Origin: Circinella minor
Lineage: Eukaryota > Mucoromycota > Mucoromycetes > Mucorales > Lichtheimiaceae
Assembly: GCA_016758965.1 (NCBI GenBank)
Contig: JAEPRB010000013.1
Coordinates: 306,357-370,356, forward strand
DNA length: 64,000 bases
Direction: 5' to 3'
In this document: in pieces, positions 1-12,783 of the stretch
Layout of the letters: each line of letters opens with the position of its first letter
Numbering within the stretch: the stretch's first letter is position 1
Notes under the pieces: generated by a model
Databases searched by the model: none
What the model was told of the DNA's origin: nothing
What the model saw: only the letters and a program-made list of their open reading frames with translations
Translations under genes and position numbers: made by a program

Positions 1-9
1 TTATTATTC

Positions 10-519
10 TTACCAACGCAAGACAAAACGACTATCTTCATTTTCAGTTTGAACACCATGTCGTGTTCCACCACGTCGGCTTGCTGTAATTGAACCGGGA
101 GAATCGGGACCTGGAGTAGCGGTGGCAGTACGGGTTGTAACAGATTCAAGATCCATTGGTTCTCCAGGTGCTTCTTGTTGGCGATGTTCTTGTTGAAGTT
201 GGTCAACTTCTTCCTCGTCTTCCCTGTTAGTTTCAGCAGAACGTTCTCGGATACGAGCTGATCGTCGTGGTAATGGGTCATTATTGTTGTCATGACCGGC
301 ATTATTAATGGGCATGGTGACATTGACATTTGGCAATGTCGAAGAAGAATGAGTGGATTGACGACCATGTAATGTTGGTCTTTCTTGACTGGAAGAATAA
401 GTGGGTAAGTTTGATGTAATATTATCACCAATGTTACTATTACCACCTTGCTGTTGCTGTTGACCACCTCGGGATGAACTAGTTGTACCCCTATGCAGTC
501 GATTTTTAAGTCGGGCCAT
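10..519 (-). CDS. First exon of an unrecognised low-complexity protein, cut by the left edge
   Basis: An open frame starts at ATG 519 (MARLKNRLHRG) and reads about 168 residues leftward. It is rich in S, Q, N, R and E, with a Q5 run near residue 20, a basic RRSARIRER motif near residue 85 and an acidic EDEEE patch just after it. The frame formally stops at 10-12, but the last codons read CGT TG|GTAAGAATAA, a strong 5' splice site that overlaps the stop. I therefore infer that this is exon 1 and that the gene continues past the window edge. No catalytic domain is visible and I do not recognise the family. The charged, disordered composition would fit the N-terminus of a large nuclear or chromatin protein, but that is only a guess. 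Confidence 0.5.
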   Translation of the reverse strand: MARLKNRLHRGTTSSSRGGQQQQQGGNSNIGDNITSNLPTYSSSQERPTLHGRQSTHSSSTLPNVNVTMPINNAGHDNNNDPLPRRSARIRERSAETNREDEEEVDQLQQEHRQQEAPGEPMDLESVTTRTATATPGPDSPGSITASRRGGTRHGVQTENEDSRFVLRW

Positions 520-3500
520 GATGGGATTTGCTAAAAGTGATAAGAAAATGATAAAACGTAAAAAAAAGTTAACAAAAGAAAAAGAATGGTTTTTAGTAGA
601 AAAGAAAAAAGAAGAAAATGGAAAAAGGAAGAAGAATGAAAGAGAAAGAGAGAAATACTTATATATACGTGTTTAAAAAGAAAAATGTTGTTTATTTTGT
701 TTCAAAAATGCGCATTGGTTGTAATTGTAAAGGTCTTTTTATTTTACTATTATTATTTCCGCAGCATTACATTGACCATGGATAGATATATTTTATTATA
801 ATTATTATTTATTACGTTATAAAATCAGCATCTTTCATAGTCTTTGACCTCTTTGTACTATGGTAATACTAATGGTAGCTGTCGAGAAAGAATAGTGTTA
901 CCATATGAACCTTCACATCCAAGCATACGACAACTTGTTTACAACAAGAAGAATTGATCGCTGCTATGTTTTTCATTTAATAATAACACCCTTGCTTTAT
1001 AACTGCTCGTTGTAAAAGGTGATAAAATAAAGCTGTAATCACAAGTTTTATTGCTTTGTCATTGGTTTATTCTTTTATCTCTCTTTTTTTTTTGCTCTTT
1101 GTTTCTCCAGTCTATGGTATTTATTTTAAAAATAAATATACGCAGCACTTTTCCTTTTTTGGTTTGACTCAAATAAAATAATAAAAAAAACCCTCTTTTT
1201 TTTGTTTTCTGCATGAACAATATATAGGTATACCTTGAATGGAATACAATTGGGTTAAATTATAGATCTCTCCGGAACAAATTACATGATATGCGGTAGT
1301 GTCTGTCTGTTTTCGTTTCGTAATAGTAATAGTAATAGAAAATGTAATTATAACTGTTGCCAAACTCCAAAAGAAGAACTCCTGTTATTTATTATTTCAA
1401 ATGATCACAACAAGGTAAATATATAATCTAGTGGATGAGAAAGTACCGCTGTTGCTGTTGTAACCTTAGAAGTAAGAACACGTTTATTTTCACAAGAATA
1501 CCAAAAATCATAGTGGGTTCACCGTTAAAAGTTGTCAATAGAAAATAACACATGTTTATGCGGTACACTCGTTTGTTATTTTATTAATAGCAATAATTAA
1601 CGGACAACACTTTTAACAACATTGTATTGATTGTACTACGTATCAAATATTTTAAAATACTACTGCTTTCATAGTGAAACATCTTGACACCAATTTCTTA
1701 CACAATAGCTGTCGTCATATATAATTATACCTTTATTGTCTGTTTAATAATTGAGTACGTATCAAGCTAACAGAATCAATTGAAGTATACATGGTTTGCC
1801 AGATTATTATACAAATAAGAAAAAGACTACTAATTTAAATTCTAAAGCTTATCCATGAATATATAGTGAGAAGTTACATTAAGTTCTAGCAAGCTTTCTG
1901 TATTTATTGACGAGATATAGTCGAAAACAAAAAGATTTTTATTCATAGTAAAAAAATATAATCTAGTTTGTATGCCGTTTTATTGACGGACATGTTGAAA
2001 TTAAAATTTTACTTACTACTTATTAGATACTGTATTATCGATACATCAGGCAATAGATACAAAACAATACCAGTCTTTTCGAAACATTTCATTAAAAATA
2101 ACATTACGTAGCATACAAATATTAACATCAAATATACTAGTTTCGTCTTTTTTTGAGAAAGCAAAGATAATAACCTTTAGATAAATCAGAGTCTCATGCA
2201 GATGAAAAAAAAATATTTGGTTGAAGAGTAATAAGATGATATAAGTAAAAACAAAAATAAGTATTCTAGCCTGGAATTGTTCTGCTATAAAAATAATTTT
2301 ACCCGGATACGTATATTGTGCTAACTCTTTTGAAGATCAGTTATTTGTTTACTTGCAAAACTGTATACACAGTTCATATAACGCTTTTTTCAGAAATAAA
2401 ACGTAAAGAAAATTGCTTGAGTTTGAGTTTGCGTTTTCATGAACATAGCCAACGATACGTACATAAGAATGGATAAATGAATAACAACAGCGACAAGAGA
2501 AAAACAGTGTGTAATTTATATGTATTAGCAAAGAGGCAGGAGAAAATCTACTATTTAAAAATTCTATGGCCATTAAGACATATACATGCTCTATTCCAAT
2601 GTTCATATGTACAGATACGTATATCTTTCTAGTAATATATTTATGTATGAGGGTTGATGGGGTTGCCGTATAAGTTCAACTACAAGCTATTTAATGTAGC
2701 TACAATAGTTTTTGACTAATTTCAATGGTTCATTTTCAAAAGTTCGAAGAAAAACAACGTGCGTAAAAGTTAACGAGAGAACATCTGATATAAGAAGTTT
2801 ATAGTTGGGTTCTGCTTCCCATAAATCAAAATTTTCTGAAGATACTGAGAATTGAAGTTAACAAATCAGAAGTATGTGAGTATTTGCTGTGGGCTTATAT
2901 TATTACTTTTTTTCCATTCATTGGTACCCTATGAATACTTTTGTTTTTTGTTAAACCAATAAATTTGTATTCTAAACCAGATCCATACGTAAAGAATATT
3001 TGATAAAAAAAAACAAAGAAGTATCATTCTACTCTATGTACAGTAATTCAGAAACTCCCTTAAATATAATAACGACTTCTGACAATTACTTTCTCTCCTA
3101 ATCTATACTAGCAGTAATATGCCAAGTTATATATACGTACATATTATATGTTAATGCTTTACTACGTACTTTGTATTTGAAAAGTCGTAAAATTATTTAC
3201 GCTTGCCCCGAACCTATGTTATCCGCTACATAATTTTTTTTTCCAATCTAAGAAAGCATACCCCTATCAATAATCTTTATTACTGAGCAATTATTATTTT
3301 TTATCATTTATACCAGCATATATAAAATAGTTCTAATTTTTCAGCTGCTGTACTGTTATATGATTTCATCACAATACATAATTTAATAAAGACTTTTCTC
3401 TTTGGAACAAGTTGTTCGCTAATTTTCATTTTACTACAATACGTAGCGCAAACAAGGGTTTGAGTAAAAGAATTTGATCCAAATTCATCATTAATTGCAA

Positions 3501-4290
3501 ATAATTGTTCTTTATGAGATAATGACAAAGACTTTAGAATATAAAACATCAAGTTTTTCTTCAATCCATCGTTGGCAACAATGGTCACCATCAAAATAGA
3601 TTTTATTATTGTTTCCCGAAAACTGTGACTATACAGCAATTATAAGATAGTTGTTTTCAATAATAAAAGTTGATGTTTTATGATTCAACCATAATATCAT
3701 TTTATTCGTGCTCTCAATTATTATCAAGTCTTGGAGTTAACACACCAAGCTAGTTGCTATTATAATACGTAGAAGATAAACCAGTTTACAATGTACCAAT
3801 GACGCATTTTTCTCTTATTGCAGCCATTGTTGTCAGGGGGGAAAAATACGGGAGAATTTTATGCAGATTACATAATATAATCGGTCTGAACCGATTTTTT
3901 ATTTCAAATCAAAGATCGGAATTAGCCCATATCTATGGGGTTGATTACGAACAATAAAGTTCAAAAAAGACGAATGATTTTTCGTGGAGGGGAAGAAAAA
4001 TAAAGTAGGTTATCTTCTCCCGTGGAGTGGTTTCTATATCAATTACAGTGTTCTCAAAATAAGTAAAGCATAAAAAATAAGTGTTTAATGGCAAAAATTC
4101 AGGGACAAAAGAAATTATATGATTCCGCGGGCGGAGAAGTGCTATGTGCGACAGGGCCATGTAAAACTTATTTTCATATTTGGAAGGACACTCAAAAAAC
4201 CCCACATTACTCAAAAGGGCAAAATGTTCTTTTATTAAACTTCATAAAATTTCTTAATTGAGTAAAGTATACTACATTATATTTTTCCCT
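520..4290. other. Long gene-poor AT-rich region
   Basis: No convincing gene in 3.8 kb. The open frames present (for example 3304-3639 and 3945-4214 on the minus strand) have no recognisable domain or splice-linked partners and are no longer than chance allows at this base composition. The palindrome TACGTA is strikingly frequent here: I read eleven copies between 1637 and 3771. Confidence 0.6.
3879..3900 (+). other. Perfect hairpin followed by a T-run
   Basis: AATCGGT, a 4-base CTGA loop, then ACCGATT and a run of Ts. It looks like an intrinsic terminator, but in a fungal nucleus that has no clear meaning. It lies about 390 bp past the stop of the TcuA-like gene, on the opposite strand sense. 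Probably chance, or a Pol III-type end. Confidence 0.25.
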
Positions 4291-6194
4291 TTAAAGTCTA
4301 CTCGATTTATGCCGAATTGCCGAAATGTTTGCAGCTGAAGTACCAGCTTTCCGACCAAGAATTGATCCAAGCATGAGACCACTAAAATTATAGAAATAGC
4401 GTTGTTTGTGACAATATATTAATTATGAGAAAATAAAATAATCAAAAAATAGAGAAAAATGAAAGGAATAAAAAAGATATTGAACTAACCTTCCACCAGG
4501 ATAATTGTCATAGAAAGCACCTCCTACAATTTCACCAGCAGCGTACAGATTGCCAATCGGTTGAGAGCTTGTGTCGAGAACAGCGGCGGTTTGCGGATCA
4601 ACAGCTAATCCACCAAATGTAAAAGTAATACCTGTATAATTTATTTATATGTGAGAAAAAAAGAGAATTAGAAAAAAAAATCGTATATGTACAACAATAA
4701 AAGAAGAATTCACGTTACCTGTGGTGATCTTAACTGCAACAAATGGAGCTCGATCAAGAGATAAGGCCCAATTAGATTTAGGTAGCTTGAGTTGTTTTTC
4801 AGAGGATTGGGTCGATAATCCATCCTTTATGGCTGGATCCCACTTAAGATTTGGATATTGGCGTCGGTGAGCTGTAACAGCATCATTATATTCTCGGATC
4901 GTATCCACCAAAGTTTTTTCACTTGTTAAAGTAGCCTTCCACGAACCCTTTTGATCAGGAGCAGCTAATTTTTCGGCTAGTTCTTCAATAGAATTGGCAA
5001 CTACTTTTTCAACCACACTGTCCGCATATTCTTCTTCACGTAACCAAGACAAGGACTTGGCATCCCAAATTTGAAATGCAACACTACCAGGTTGATTCAT
5101 AATTTCTTTACCAAAAAAGGCATATGTGTAATTACGGAAATCCATTCCTTCATCAACAAACCGTTGACCATCTCGGTTAACCATAATACCCAAAGGATAT
5201 CCACTCTTAGTGAATTGATTTGTCAGAACTGTATCACCTTTATGTGGATTGGTATTGGCGTCCCAACATGTAGCATGGCAAGAGCTATATCCACCAGCAG
5301 TTTTAGCATATACATCACGCTGAGCAATAACATGACCATCACCTGTATTGTAAGGAGTACCACGAACATGGGCCAAATCCCAATTTTTGCCCAAATATTG
5401 TGCGCGCATCGATGGACTGGCTTCAAACCCACCACAAGTCAAAATAACGGCGTTGGATGTGAGCATTTGTTTGGTTGTAGAGCCACTGGAATGTTGTAAG
5501 AGTACTTCAACACCTTGGACCTTATTAGATACTTGATCCGTTATCATTCTGGTCAAAGTGGTACCATATTGTACAGTCACGTTATGACGAAGGGCAGCTT
5601 CATGATATTGTTTGATCATACCTTTGCCACCATCCACCACGCTCAAGACCATACCACCCCAAAACTTGTAACGCCCTTCGACCTTGTAAGCTTGACGATT
5701 AAATGATAAGCGAAATTGAATACCCACTTTATCGAGCCAGTCAATAGTTTCACGACTGTTGTTGACAAGAACATTAGCTAATTTAGGATCAGCACGACCA
5801 CCAGTTACACGCATTAAATCATCCATAAAGTCTTGAGAAGTATATGGATCCATATCGACAATCTTAGCTGTTTCGGAATCCACATTATGTAAAATAGGCA
5901 GCAGGTCATCAAGGCCACTAAAGACCGTGCGAAATGCACCTTTAAAAATTATTATAAACAAAATATGCATGTAAGTTAGTTTGTTCTTTTTCGCACATTT
6001 CCATTATTTTAGAAAAAACCAAGGAGTTGGTAGATGCTTGTACCTGCAGTAAAATAGCTATTTCCTCCAGGATAAGCGGTCTCGCTGGATTTTTCAATCA
6101 AGAGAACGCGGCCCGCACCGGCTTGCTTAGCAGCAATGGCAGAAGCATAACCAGCATTACCACCACCAACAACAATAACATCCCATTGTGTCAT
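4291..6194 (-). CDS. TcuA-like FAD-dependent dehydrogenase, predicted peroxisomal
   Basis: Four exons (6194-6044, 5939-4719, 4631-4490, 4381-4291) give 534 residues with consistent phases. The N-terminus carries the dinucleotide-binding motif VVVGGGNAGYASAIAA, then GGNSYFTAGAFR. The C-terminus has the matching FAD motif YAAGEIVGGAFYDNYPGGSG followed by LMLGSILGRKAG. This pattern is that of the fumarate reductase/succinate dehydrogenase flavoprotein superfamily, closest to bacterial tricarballylate dehydrogenase TcuA (tricarballylate to cis-aconitate). The last residues are HKSSRL; SRL is a PTS1 variant, so I infer import into peroxisomes. The gene is divergent from the MFS carrier at 7314. 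The substrate is not shown by the sequence: related fungal proteins include fumarate reductases and ketosteroid dehydrogenase-like enzymes. Confidence 0.85.
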
Positions 6195-7313
6195 CTTGAA
6201 TATTTTTGCGACAAGAGTAAGAAAAAAGTATAATGTTTGAGGAATAAAAAGCTTGAAGAGTTAAAAAAATGAAAAAAAAGGAGAGAGAAAAATTTGGGGC
6301 GACAAATATGGAGAAAAGAAAGTTGTTATATGCCTTTTTTGGTTATGAGCGAAACATTCCTTATTTGGTCGAAGTATTAAAAGAACTTTGGTACGTAGTA
6401 GAATCTCTTTTTTTCTCTTTAAAAGTAAAGTGATTGATCTATTATCTCTGTTTTATTGGTTAATCGTTAATATTTGTCAGCATTAGAGTTCTTAATCTGC
6501 CCGTCTCTTCCTCGTTTTCTGTTTTGCTGTTATTCTTCGTACGTAACGAAGATGGAAAAAAAAAGTTGGTAAAGCTTGTGTGTGAGAAATGCTAATGAAT
6601 TGACATCTCGATAAATTTCCCGATATATACCTAAATGTGGAAAAGGAAGTATTATGATGAAATCGGAAAAAGAAATAATTAAAGTTAAAAAAAGAAAAAT
6701 TCTCCCATAAACATACCGTCATTTTTTACTTATTAAGACGGAAGATATAAGCGGATCAAAAAAAAAAAAAAAAGAATCGATGTCTTATCACGAACAAAAG
6801 TAATAATGAAAAAATGCAGTTTTGCTACTATGACATTTTAAAATACTATATAATTTTGATTTGGTGTTTTTAATCAGGCTCCCACGCTTCTTATACAAAT
6901 GATTATTATTATTATTATTATCGGTGTTGTGCATATAATTAATTTCCCAAGTGCATTAAGAGATACGACGGATTTCCCGTGTTCAATATTAAATAAGGTA
7001 CTTACTGCTGTATAGTAAGCTGAGATAAATTATCAAAAAGAACAGCCCGGAGCATGTTAGTGGTACTTACTATAGAATCGTTACTGACTATTGGTACCTG
7101 TTTTTCTATTTTTTCACACAACTTTACTTCTCACATACACATAGTACATCATCATACACACTCACACCGTAAATAAAAAAAAATATAAACTCGTTTAAGA
7201 TCCACTTTTATTTTTTCATCTTTCACTTTCTACTTTTCTCTCTACTAGTTTCTCTTATTTCTTTTTCAATTCTTTTTTTTTTTTCATTTTTAACTTGTTA
7301 TTGTATAAGCAAG
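6195..7313. promoter_or_regulatory. Shared intergenic region between divergent dehydrogenase and MFS genes
   Basis: 1.1 kb separates the two start codons. It holds a short ATT run near 6901-6922, poly-A tracts (for example 6758-6773) and a pyrimidine-rich stretch just before the MFS start at 7314. TACGTA occurs near 6391 and 6539. I see no conserved operator, only that both promoters must lie here. Confidence 0.5.
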
Positions 7314-9634
7314 ATGATGTCAGAAGATAATAAAAGTAAAGAAGTAAATGATACTTCTACATCACCACCAGTAGACCAGGAATCGATTGCGGATGAAAAA
7401 CATGTTGCTAATCAACAACTAGAAAAAAGATTACTACGGTATGTACCTTGATCAATGGAGTGATTGTTTATTATTAAAAATAATGATGACGATGATACTA
7501 ACACCAATTATTGTTAATGTTAGCAAACTTGATATGCGCCTATTGCCAATTTTATGTTTACTTTACCTAATGGCGTATTTAGATCGGTAATAAAGGAGTT
7601 CTCAGTCTCGTTTTTTAGAGCAACAAGCGTGTATATAATTATATTAACATTGAGCACTTTATATTATCAGATCCAACATTGGTAATGCCAAGCTGGGTGG
7701 CTTGCTTGAAGACTTGAATTTGACTACCAGTCAATTTCAGTGGTGTTTATCAATCTTTTATTTTGGTTACATTATTTTCGACTTGCCATCTAACGTTATC
7801 ATGAAACGATGGAAACCATCCTATTGGTTGGCTTTATTGACCTTTTCCTGGGGCTCCATTGCTATGGCTATGGCAGGAGTCAAAAACTTTACCGGTCTAA
7901 TTATTTGTCGTCTTATGTTGGGTATCATGGAGGCTGGTAAGTGTTTTCTATTATGTCATCATCAGCGTGATATGTACATTACATATAATTCTGCGCAATA
8001 CCATACTGTGTATGTATGACGATAACAATTCAAATGTGATGGTTATTAATATGTAAAAAAAACGTGATGGTGTATTTTAGGATTTTTTCCTGGTGTTTTG
8101 TAAGTAGAAGTATTATTGGGAAAAAGAAGGAAGAAAAAATAAATAACATTCAAACGACGGATCATCATACTGCAACAAGTCAAGGGAGGGGTTTAATAGA
8201 CTATATACTAATTACGTGCTGGGCATTATTGTTATTCAGATACTTTTTATCTGTTTGGTACAAACGGAAAGAATACGGCCAACGTGTCAGCTACTTTTGG
8301 TCCTTCAGTTCTTTAGCTGGTGCCTTTGGGGGACTTATTGCTTATGGTATTTCGAAAATCCCAACACATGAGCTGAGCACATGGCAATGGTAACATGACC
8401 TCTTCTGATTTTATGAGTAGAAAAAAATATAACCGAAAACGGCTATTTTCTAAGTATCCATTATTTTCTATTTATTTTATTTGTAAACAGGCTATTTATT
8501 ATCGAAGGTGCACCATCTGTACTACTTGCTGGTCTTGCTGCATTGTATTTGCCTAATAGCCCAGAAACTGCCAAGTTTCTTTCAAAGGAAGAACAAGAAA
8601 TCGAAATTTCTCGCCTTGAAACAGGTAAAAATAAAGAAAAATGACAATAGAATTGGAAATTCCATAGGTGATATTTTACGTCATATAATTAATTCAATGA
8701 AAAAATATTAAATGTTATTATCATTACTATTATCTATATAGATCAAGGTGCTGCTAACGATCATTCATGGTCTTGGGCACGAGCTGCATCTGTATTTACA
8801 GATTACAAGACATATACGTTTATGTTTATCTATATTACGGGTACCAGTGCTTTACAAGGTGTTACGTTGTTTTTGCCTTCAATTATCTCTGGAATGGGTC
8901 AATGGGACAAGGCTCAGTCTCAAGCACTGACAGTCCCTCCTTATGTTTTGGCGTTTATTGGAACCAACATTGCTGGGTGGAGTTCTGGTGAGTCTTCTAT
9001 ATTTGTTGTTCGATATGAAATTTAAAATAAAATGCTAAAGTCTACCCATTAATTTCTTAGACCGATACTTTGATCGTTGCTATCATATGGTAGCTATCAA
9101 TTGTGTTGGGTTAGTCGGGTTTTTGATGCTTATGTTCATTGACCAAGCTCAAATTGGCGCACGGTACTTTGCTGCTTGTGTTGTTACTATGTCTGTAGTA
9201 AGTTTTTCTTTATATAATTTTTTATAGTTAGTTTTGAGCAAACAAATACTAATACAAGCAACTTTTTTTTTCATCATGTATAAAAATAATAGTATGCTAA
9301 TGTTCCAATCAAGGTCGCTTGGTTTAATAACAACTTTTCGGGTTTGACTCGACGTGCTCTTGCTTCGGGTGCCATTGTTGCAGTTGGCACAATTGGTGGC
9401 GCTATTGGTGGTCAAATTTATTACGATGAGCCTTTATATTTTGGAGGTAATACCATTGCATTCTGTTGTCTTGCAGCACAAACGGTTACAGATCTTGTAT
9501 TGCGTTTTATCTTGGCACGTGAAAACAAGCGACGTGAGAAATTGACACAAGAACAAAAAGAGTATGAAATATTTAAATACGGTGGTGAAGAATTGGCTGG
9601 TGATCGTCACCCTGATTTTCGTTATGTGTTATAA
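7314..9634 (+). CDS. MFS transporter of the Dal5/anion:cation symporter type
   Basis: Nine exons (7314-7438, 7524-7586, 7671-7936, 8081-8099, 8240-8389, 8491-8624, 8742-8987, 9061-9197, 9293-9634) give 493 residues with all phases matching. The hallmarks of the Dal5/Tna1 allantoate-nicotinate-vitamin carrier family follow in order: MAYLDRSNIGNA in TM1, FDLPSNVIMKRWKPSYW after TM2, RLMLGIMEAGFFPGVLYFLS around TM4 and WYKRKEYGQRVSYFWSFSSL leading into TM5. About twelve hydrophobic segments are expected. Exon 4 is only 19 nt. ATG 7314 and ATG 7317 are adjacent; either could start. The family imports small organic anions at the plasma membrane; the actual substrate is unknown. Its divergent partner suggests a carboxylate later oxidised by the TcuA-like enzyme. 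Confidence 0.88.
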
Positions 9635-10961
9635 ATACATATATATGTATATAATATTTATCCTGTAAAAGAAGACATTCTTTTTGTATTACCTACTACT
9701 TTATCTACCTTCTTTACTTTATTATTATTATGTTATTGTTATTATTTTTACTAATGTATGTGTTACCCCTTTTCCCCTTGTTAGACATTCCATGCGGTGC
9801 ATGAAAGCGTTTGTCAAATAAATTATCTTTTACCAAACTCATCTAGGTTTTATATGAGTCTTTTTCAAAACATGTACCGTATAAATAGCAACCAAATGTT
9901 TTCTCTCGAAATATGAAGTTATTATTGATTGTAAAAAAAAAATCATGTGTAAATGTTTAATACGTATGCGAACGAACATTTTGATTTTAAAGGTTTATTA
10001 AAAAAAATATTTTATAATAACACCTACATTGTTATTGTAGCCAAATCTACATACACGCAGTAGGTCAAAATAATATTATCAAACAGTAAGACCCCATAGG
10101 TTATCGATAGACATAAGTTGAAATAGATAACTGTATGAAACGGGAGTCAAAGCAACTAATGTTTCTCATAGAAATATGAGTTAAGCTTGTGCCCAACAGT
10201 TAGTAAGTAGTTTTTAGAGCTACACAAACTGAAAATTAGTTATGTAGTAATAAAATAAACGTTTCAGCTTCAGAAAGTATAAAGAAAATAAAGAGATGAG
10301 AAATAGTAAACATATAGTAAAATGACAAGCAGATCAATAAATGCTATTGACGAAATGAGAAATAAAAAGATAGACTAGATTTAAAATAGGAAACTGTCAA
10401 ATTACTTTTTCAAATGCCACAAAAAAAGCGCAACTCTTTTGTTTATTGATATTATACACGACATCATGTCCTCTGCTTATTTTTTAATTTTGTCTTTCTT
10501 TTACGTATATGATAACAGCGTATCGTTTTCTTGTAATGGTCTATTAATGACAAGGTATGCTTGGAAAAAAAATGCAGCTTATTTTTTTTTACGTATTCTT
10601 TATTTTTATTTTAGGTGACTAGTTTTAATGGAATCTCTGCTAGTTTATGGTCTTCTTCATATTAGCGCGAGACGATACGTAGAAGGTTTATAGTAGACTA
10701 TTATTCGGATAGATGCATACGCACTACTGTCAAGAAATGGCTGGCTAAGAAGGCTGGGTTGATCACTGTTCGATAATAATGCAGTTTAATTACTATATAC
10801 ATTCGAATTTAAGTTGCCAAGTATTACGATAGTCGAAAATGGTTGGAGATTTAGAGTATACATTGGATCAACAAGCTTTATATAATGGAAGAAAGAAGGT
10901 GTATAATCATACGCATGAAGAATGCAATGGGTATATTTACATATTTTAACAATTCAGCACT

Positions 10962-10997
<36 letters not shown>

Positions 10998-11624
10998 CAT
11001 TGGTTATACAGATCAAGCTACGTATACATGGTATTATGTAAAAATTGACGATATTCGTGTAAAAGTGTCTATTATACATTATTTAACACATTGTAACATA
11101 TAAAAACTGAAAGAAAGATTATGTCGAAGATATTATTTATTTTGTTATCTTTATATTACGTATTATTATTAAATTATTACTATCTTTATACTGATATTAT
11201 TACATATAGCCAAAGTGATCTAATTGGCTCACGAAATGGTACATTTATGTCATTTAGCAAAGGCGTTTTTCTGCCATAGTAAGGACACCTTTCTGTCTCA
11301 GCAAAGATATATTTTTGTTTTTGCTAATAGTGTAGATATACCACATACTATTAATTCAAATAAAGCTTTACTTCAGTTCTATAGTTCTATCTTTACTTTA
11401 TAAATAATTGATAATTGGCCCGACATTAGTTTAATTGACCATAGTCTAAACCCTCGTAGACTTATAAGATTTCTTTTTGTAAATTAAATTGAAAATAAAT
11501 ACCATTACAGTATAAGAACTCCCAAACTTAAACTCCTATTCTTTTTTACATAATTTATTATTCAAATACAACTAATATAAATAGTGTATTATTTCTTATA
11601 TATTTTTACGAAGTGCTTCAATAG
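9635..11624. other. Gene-free region downstream of the MFS gene
   Basis: No supported gene. It contains a TA microsatellite at 10966-10996 and several TACGTA palindromes (near 9961, 10503, 10589, 10675, 11022, 11156). Confidence 0.6.
10966..10996. repeat. (AT)n microsatellite
   Basis: Uninterrupted alternating A and T over about 31 bases. Confidence 0.95.
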
Positions 11625-12385
11625 TACAGTGAGTATTCGCTAAACCGGTAGTATCTCTCAAATATTTTTTATATACTTAGTAAAATACCGGTGATTCGTT
11701 AAATTGGTATCCGGTGAGCTTTCCCAAATATTTACCGGGTTTATAATAGTATTATTTTATTTTATATAATATAATACTAGTCTTTTTATTGTAAAATCAG
11801 TAATGCAGCTTTCTTTTAAAGTCATCTCAGCTCTTCCCTTTTTTTTCTTCAGTTGGCTACTTTGTTTCCGTAGCAATTAAAATACACAAATCATTCTTGT
11901 CGTAAAAAAAAAAGCTTCTCAACATCTTGTTGATAACAGTGTCCCTTTTTCGCCAACTTCACACAGACGCTTTTTTCTTTCTCCTCATCTGCGTACGTAC
12001 GTACTTATTTTCAACTTTGTCATGTACTTGTTCATTACCATTGAATATGTAATTATGTTGTTGATACAATTTATTTTTGCTTCTTTATTCAACTGCTAAC
12101 CATGGTCCATGATATTAAACACACTTTGTGGTAAATCCAATCTCTGGTTCATTATCACTATTTGATGAGTACACTATTGTCATTTTTATTACTAAAAGAT
12201 CAGCTTATAGTAGCAAAGCTAGATTATATGAACTATCATTTTTTTCATCTTATCTGTACATTTTAATTTAATTATAGTTATTTTTCCAGTATATTCTACA
12301 TATTAGTACCAGCCGCGTTTCAATTCGCTAAACCGGTACAAATCCTCACATATATTGAGTACCGGTTTAGCGAATACTCACTGTA
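11625..12385. mobile_element. Non-autonomous TIR element (MITE-like) with TA target duplication
   Basis: The left end (11625-11650) begins TACAGTGAGTATTCGC and the right end (12360-12385) is its exact reverse complement over 26 bases. The outer TA on each side fits a TA target duplication, leaving termini that start CAGTGAG. Inside each end lies a second degenerate copy of the core ATTCGyTAAAyyGGTA, in direct orientation: 11693-11709 and 12322-12338. No transposase frame exists in the roughly 710-bp interior. TA insertion with CAGT termini is typical of the Tc1/mariner-pogo superfamily, so I infer mobilisation by a pogo-like transposase elsewhere. The perfect ends suggest recent movement. Confidence 0.85.
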
Positions 12386-12783
12386 CATTCGTTTGTTCAT
12401 TATATTATTCTTTAATAATATATACGTGGGCTTAAATTGATGTTCAAGTTTCTAGGCCAACTTTTATTCCATGAAGGGCACGTACAATATCTTTGAGGAT
12501 AAAAAGAATGTTACGCTCTCACATGTGCAAAAACAAACCAACAAACAAGGTTACGGTTTATTACTAAAATACATAATCAAAAAAATAATGACGCTATGTC
12601 AAAAAAAAATAAACACTTTATTTTTGTTTATACGCTTTATATATAAGTATTGAGAAGTTTCTATATAGTAATTATATACAAAAAATGGTTTGGGTTGTAA
12701 AGTAATAGATAATTGATATAATAATAACAGTAAAAAATAACATATAGTAAACATAATGGTAACGCTAGTGTTATTTAAAAAGT

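Noticed and set aside
3304..3639. 111-codon minus-strand frame in the left gene-poor region
   Set aside because: No domain, no flanking exons, and a frame this long is expected a few times by chance in 64 kb.
5071..5499. 142-codon plus-strand frame
   Set aside because: It lies antisense to the large exon of the TcuA-like gene, whose protein is clearly recognisable; this is a shadow frame.
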